DNA from: an uncultured Bacteroidia bacterium
GTDB lineage: Bacteria; Bacteroidota; Bacteroidia; Bacteroidales; UBA932
Reading direction: 5' to 3'
DNA: 17,853 nt
NCBI GenBank assembly: GCA_902767465.1
Contig: CACXHM010000158.1
Coordinates: 1 to 17,853 of the forward strand
The position numbers and the translations under genes were made by a program. The notes under the pieces are model-generated. The model did no database searches. It saw only the letters and a program-made list of their open reading frames with translations, and had not been told where the DNA came from. This document shows positions 14,844-17,853 of this stretch, piece by piece (position 1 is the stretch's first letter; every line of letters begins with the position of its first letter).

Positions 14844-16106
14844 TTAGATTCCCCAAAAAGAGGTAGAGTACTGTTGTTTTACCTCGGGAGGAATATCAGG
14901 AAAGAATGTTATCCCCGTTTTCTTTTCAATCTCAGCTATTGAAACAGCATAATCGGAAAGGTTTTCAGAAGCCCCTGCCGGGAGCACCGAATCAAACCAG
15001 AATCCAATCGCCTTGAGTTCATTTACAGAACACTCCTGAACAGATTTGCCACTATTTCCTGTTCGGGTGCGAAGGAACAATTTATACTGGTGAGTAGGCA
15101 TAACACATTGTTTGGAATAACTGGAATGCAAATCCCAGTTACAGGCATCGTATTCAATATTGCTGTCGTCAGCATAATGGCAACCGGCCACAACATACAG
15201 CGTATCCTGACATATCTGGGTTCCCCGTTGCCAGTGAAGATTTTCGGTCTCCCCCCAAAGGGATCCAAAAATGCCGGCTCCTGCATATTGATTGGACTGA
15301 GGCGCAATGTTCACAGGATAAAATGTCTGAAGGTTAAGTTCACTGCCTGCACCGGCACGGCTCGAAGACATGCATAAATGACCTTTTGTCCATGATCCGC
15401 CGGAAAGTATGGAAGACGTCATCGACCAGTACATGAATCCGTCACCTCCTATATCCCAAATTATGGATTGTTCTTCCACAGGGAGGCCCGGGTACTGCAT
15501 CCACGGGTCGTTACCCAGCTCATTCTTCGACCTTCCGGACCCTTCGGCATATATGGCATGCATGGGGAACGCCACCCAAATGGGGTTATGACGGCGAGTG
15601 TCATAGCAAAAAGAATAGTTCCGGACTTTTTTGCCGCTGATTACCGTGTTGGCGTATAAAGTACCATAGTAATAATCACTGTTGCTTTTGTCTGGCACGG
15701 GCAATTCTGCATAGCCTTTCGAAACACTTGGGCTGCATCCTTTTTGCAAAACCGAAATTGATTCGGAAGCGGTGCCACAAGCAATCCGTACAATGGCACG
15801 ACGGTCCTTCGTATCCTTATTCTCGGTTGCGGCAACGATAATGCTGCCGTCATTATTCCCATGATCAGGATAAATGCTCAGCCATGATGAAGCATCGTCA
15901 TCTGATATGGTCGCTGTCCATGAGCCGCTTGCGTTAAAATATACCGTCTGCGAACTCACCCCTGCAGGGAAACTGATGTTGTTCCCTGAAGTAATGCTTA
16001 TGGCATCAGTCTTTGGCTGATCGGCCTTGGAGCACGATAGGGCAAGTGCAAGAATCGGCACAAGCAGCAGGAAGCAGAAACGGCTTGATCGGGAATATGC
16101 TGACAT
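14844..16106 (-). CDS. BACON-domain lipoprotein with divergent NUC1 endonuclease domain (TKGH variant)
   Basis: The 420-residue protein carries a lipoprotein signal ending in LALSC (Cys25), followed by SKADQP. Residues 35-122 are a BACON domain (SWTATISDDD, SSWLSIYP, closing with SVLQKG). The nuclease-like domain covers about 130-410. Its catalytic motif reads WTKGHLCMSSSRAG, keeping His243 but replacing the Asp and Arg of DRGH by Thr240 and Lys241. VNIAPQ gives Asn266, but the next segment, SNQYAGAGIFGSLWGETENL, does not keep the Asn expected five residues after the Gln (Ala275 is there), so the metal site is altered. The ending EIEKKTGITFFPDIP is shared with the paralogues. It starts 21 bases after the upstream NUC1 gene and is followed by a 90-base gap with a promoter candidate. 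It may be a nuclease of altered specificity or a binding protein with weak activity. Confidence 0.88.
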   Translation of the reverse strand: MSAYSRSSRFCFLLLVPILALALSCSKADQPKTDAISITSGNNISFPAGVSSQTVYFNASGSWTATISDDDASSWLSIYPDHGNNDGSIIVAATENKDTKDRRAIVRIACGTASESISVLQKGCSPSVSKGYAELPVPDKSNSDYYYGTLYANTVISGKKVRNYSFCYDTRRHNPIWVAFPMHAIYAEGSGRSKNELGNDPWMQYPGLPVEEQSIIWDIGGDGFMYWSMTSSILSGGSWTKGHLCMSSSRAGAGSELNLQTFYPVNIAPQSNQYAGAGIFGSLWGETENLHWQRGTQICQDTLYVVAGCHYADDSNIEYDACNWDLHSSYSKQCVMPTHQYKLFLRTRTGNSGKSVQECSVNELKAIGFWFDSVLPAGASENLSDYAVSIAEIEKKTGITFFPDIPPEVKQQYSTSFWGI

Positions 16107-16127
16107 AGCGACAATTATTAAGTGGTA

Positions 16128-17853
16128 TTACAAGCCCCAGTCCGATGCAACGACTCTATTCTTATTGATTGCCGGCACATTGGGGAAATAATCGAAGCCG
16201 GTAATCTTCTCAAGATCCGCAATGCTCATGAGGTCGCGGGATGTCACCTTCTGGCCCTTGAGGGAATTTGTATGCGCCCTTACGAAAGCGGCGCACTTCA
16301 GCTCATCCGCCGAGCAATCCCTGAGAGACTTGCCAGTGTTTCCCTTCTTGGTACGCAGCAGCAGATAATAGAACATAGTCGGAAACCCCACGTCATCCCG
16401 GCCGCCGTAGGTGATAGTTTTGGGTTGCACGGTATTGCCATAGCCGTCCGTAAATGTTTCGAACCATGTGCCGATCACGATATACAGCGTATCACTGCAC
16501 ACTTGTCCGTCAACCCAGTCTTCCAGATTGTTCCAGCCTCCTCCGCCGGTATTGAATCCCGACGAGAGCTGAGGAGCGATGTTACTGTAGAAGAAAACCT
16601 GCTTGTTGGTGGCGACCGATGATGTGCGTTCTGCGGAGCCGAGCATATGCCCCTTGTTGCATCCGCCGCCAGTGCTTTTGGAATGATATTGGAACTCTGA
16701 CGGGATAAGGTCATCGGGCCTGTACGAATCATTGCGCCCGGAACTTCCTACATACATGTTGTGCCGTGGAGCAGCCACCCACAGCGGACAATGTTTTTCA
16801 GCACTGAAACAGACGGTATAATTACGGGCTGTCCGTCCTCCGGGGCCCTTTTCCGGACCGGCACACATGTGCCATGCATAATAAACGCTGCTGTTTTCAG
16901 CATCTACCTTATACTTTCCGCTTGCAGTCACGTTCATTACAGGCAATTCGTACCACCCGGGAACGGAGACCCGTTCATCAGGCTGGTCAGGAACCGGATC
17001 ATCCGGGCCGGGGCCGCCGGGAGTTCCTTCCTGAACAATGCTGCGGCTTTCAAGAACATTTCCGGAAGCATCTTTAAAATAGATGAGTACAGTCCGTTCG
17101 GTATCTTCGTCATTGACAGGAATACGGCATACTACCTGCCATGCAGCACCGAGGATATTAGTTTTTTCTACCGAAAACCCTTTCACATCCGCCTCTACCG
17201 TGAAATCTTCCTCACTGATTATGTCATAATCGCAACGGATCCCATTATCAGAAGCCCATCCCTCTTCCAATATCATCAAGCCTTCATCGAATTCGGGAGA
17301 AATATATCTGTAGAAAGCGGGGACAGTGTCTATCCTCAAGTCTTTCTCGGAATAATATTCTGCAAGATTGCAGATTACAAGAAAAGGAGAAACTTCCACA
17401 ACTCCGGACCTGAGACCGGACACGAGTTGCGAAGAAATCTTTCCGTCAGGAGCGAAATCATCGGCAATATCCTGAATAAGCGAAACAATCCCCCGAGTAT
17501 TCGCCCCGTTCAGAATCATGCAAGAAAAAGCAAGCAGAAAGGCATCGGCATCAGAACTGGCTGTAATATCCATATCCTCAAAGTTTCGGGAAATATTCCG
17601 AATGCCGAAAGCGTTAAAAAACTCGTCCTGTGCCTGGAACCGGGCTGCGGAAAGGGACTTCCCGTCTCCCATAAGGTTCTTCACGCGAGGTGCAGTCACA
17701 GTGGTGAGTAGATTGATGTTCACATTTTTACAATCCGCCTTCACCAAGGCCACGAGGCTCACAGGCTCTGCAGAAACCTCTCCGCTGATTTCATCGAAAT
17801 AGCAGCCTTCCGCCTTCAGTTCCAAGTATGGAGCATCAGTTTCGCCGGAAACG
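16128..17853 (-). CDS. NUC1 endonuclease with long N-terminal extension (5' end cut by window)
   Basis: The frame is open to base 17853, and the first codon of the longest start-bounded reading frame (17825) is a TTG inside the open frame, so the true start and signal peptide lie outside the window. Numbering from that TTG, residues 1-195 resemble a module seen in many Bacteroidota surface proteins, with INLLTTVTAPRVKNLM, AARFQAQDEFFNAFGI and a helical core. Residues 200-268 look like a degenerate BACON-type strand set ending in SIVQEG. A Pro/Asp/Gly linker follows (269-284). The NUC1 domain (285-565) has GCNKGHMLGSAER with His393 (Asp replaced by Asn390) and FFYSNIAPQLSSGFNTGG with Asn415 and Asn425. 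Glu435 in NNLED is also kept, with a two-residue Gly insertion before it. It is probably active on DNA and RNA. It is the first gene of the visible cluster, 21 bases before the second NUC1 gene. Confidence 0.88.
   Translation of the reverse strand, partial: VSGETDAPYLELKAEGCYFDEISGEVSAEPVSLVALVKADCKNVNINLLTTVTAPRVKNLMGDGKSLSAARFQAQDEFFNAFGIRNISRNFEDMDITASSDADAFLLAFSCMILNGANTRGIVSLIQDIADDFAPDGKISSQLVSGLRSGVVEVSPFLVICNLAEYYSEKDLRIDTVPAFYRYISPEFDEGLMILEEGWASDNGIRCDYDIISEEDFTVEADVKGFSVEKTNILGAAWQVVCRIPVNDEDTERTVLIYFKDASGNVLESRSIVQEGTPGGPGPDDPVPDQPDERVSVPGWYELPVMNVTASGKYKVDAENSSVYYAWHMCAGPEKGPGGRTARNYTVCFSAEKHCPLWVAAPRHNMYVGSSGRNDSYRPDDLIPSEFQYHSKSTGGGCNKGHMLGSAERTSSVATNKQVFFYSNIAPQLSSGFNTGGGGWNNLEDWVDGQVCSDTLYIVIGTWFETFTDGYGNTVQPKTITYGGRDDVGFPTMFYYLLLRTKKGNTGKSLRDCSADELKCAAFVRAHTNSLKGQKVTSRDLMSIADLEKITGFDYFPNVPAINKNRVVASDWGL

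Noticed and set aside
17823..17825. TTG at 17825 as the start of the first NUC1 gene
   Set aside because: The frame stays open to the window edge and no signal peptide follows the TTG, so it is an internal leucine codon of a gene that begins outside.

Overview
The window is a compact, single-strand stretch of a Bacteroidota chromosome, almost certainly Bacteroidales. The supporting signs are many lipoprotein signal peptides with acidic or lysine-rich residues after the cysteine, BACON and DUF5689 modules, a TonB-dependent receptor with a carboxypeptidase-regulatory-like N-terminal domain, and a promoter of the Bacteroides TTG / TANNTTTG type. GC content is roughly half. The genus cannot be fixed from this sequence. 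All ten genes that I can support lie on the minus strand; no RNA gene, CRISPR array, transposase or integrase was seen.

Region 1 (1-1438) holds a partial repeated-module lipoprotein of unknown function, ten bases downstream of a complete 2,3-bisphosphoglycerate-dependent phosphoglycerate mutase (gpmA). Region 2 (1439-1715) is the longest gene-free stretch (277 bp). It carries a good Bacteroides-type promoter for gpmA, a second inverted repeat, and a strong hairpin terminator that closes the large gene cluster on its right.

Region 3 (1716-17853) is one long minus-strand cluster. In transcription order it encodes: a NUC1-type nuclease with a long N-terminal extension (cut by the window edge); a second BACON-NUC1 lipoprotein; a 1206-residue lipoprotein built of BACON, OB-fold-like and beta-sandwich modules; a third BACON-NUC1 lipoprotein; a secreted endonuclease/exonuclease/phosphatase-fold enzyme; a TonB-dependent receptor carrying an extra small beta-barrel at its N terminus; a DUF5689 lipoprotein; and an M3 dipeptidyl carboxypeptidase lipoprotein. 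From the 1206-residue gene through DUF5689 the gaps are only 1 to 10 bases, so these five are very likely co-transcribed.

Taken together, this looks like a surface nucleic-acid scavenging locus organised like a polysaccharide utilisation locus. Non-specific endonucleases on the cell surface would cut DNA or RNA, OB-fold lipoproteins would hold the polymer, the EEP enzyme would hydrolyse phosphodiesters in the periplasm or outside, and the TonB-dependent receptor would import the products. The individual families are recognised from motifs. The joint function is inference, and no SusD-like protein, transporter of nucleosides or regulator is present in the window to confirm it.
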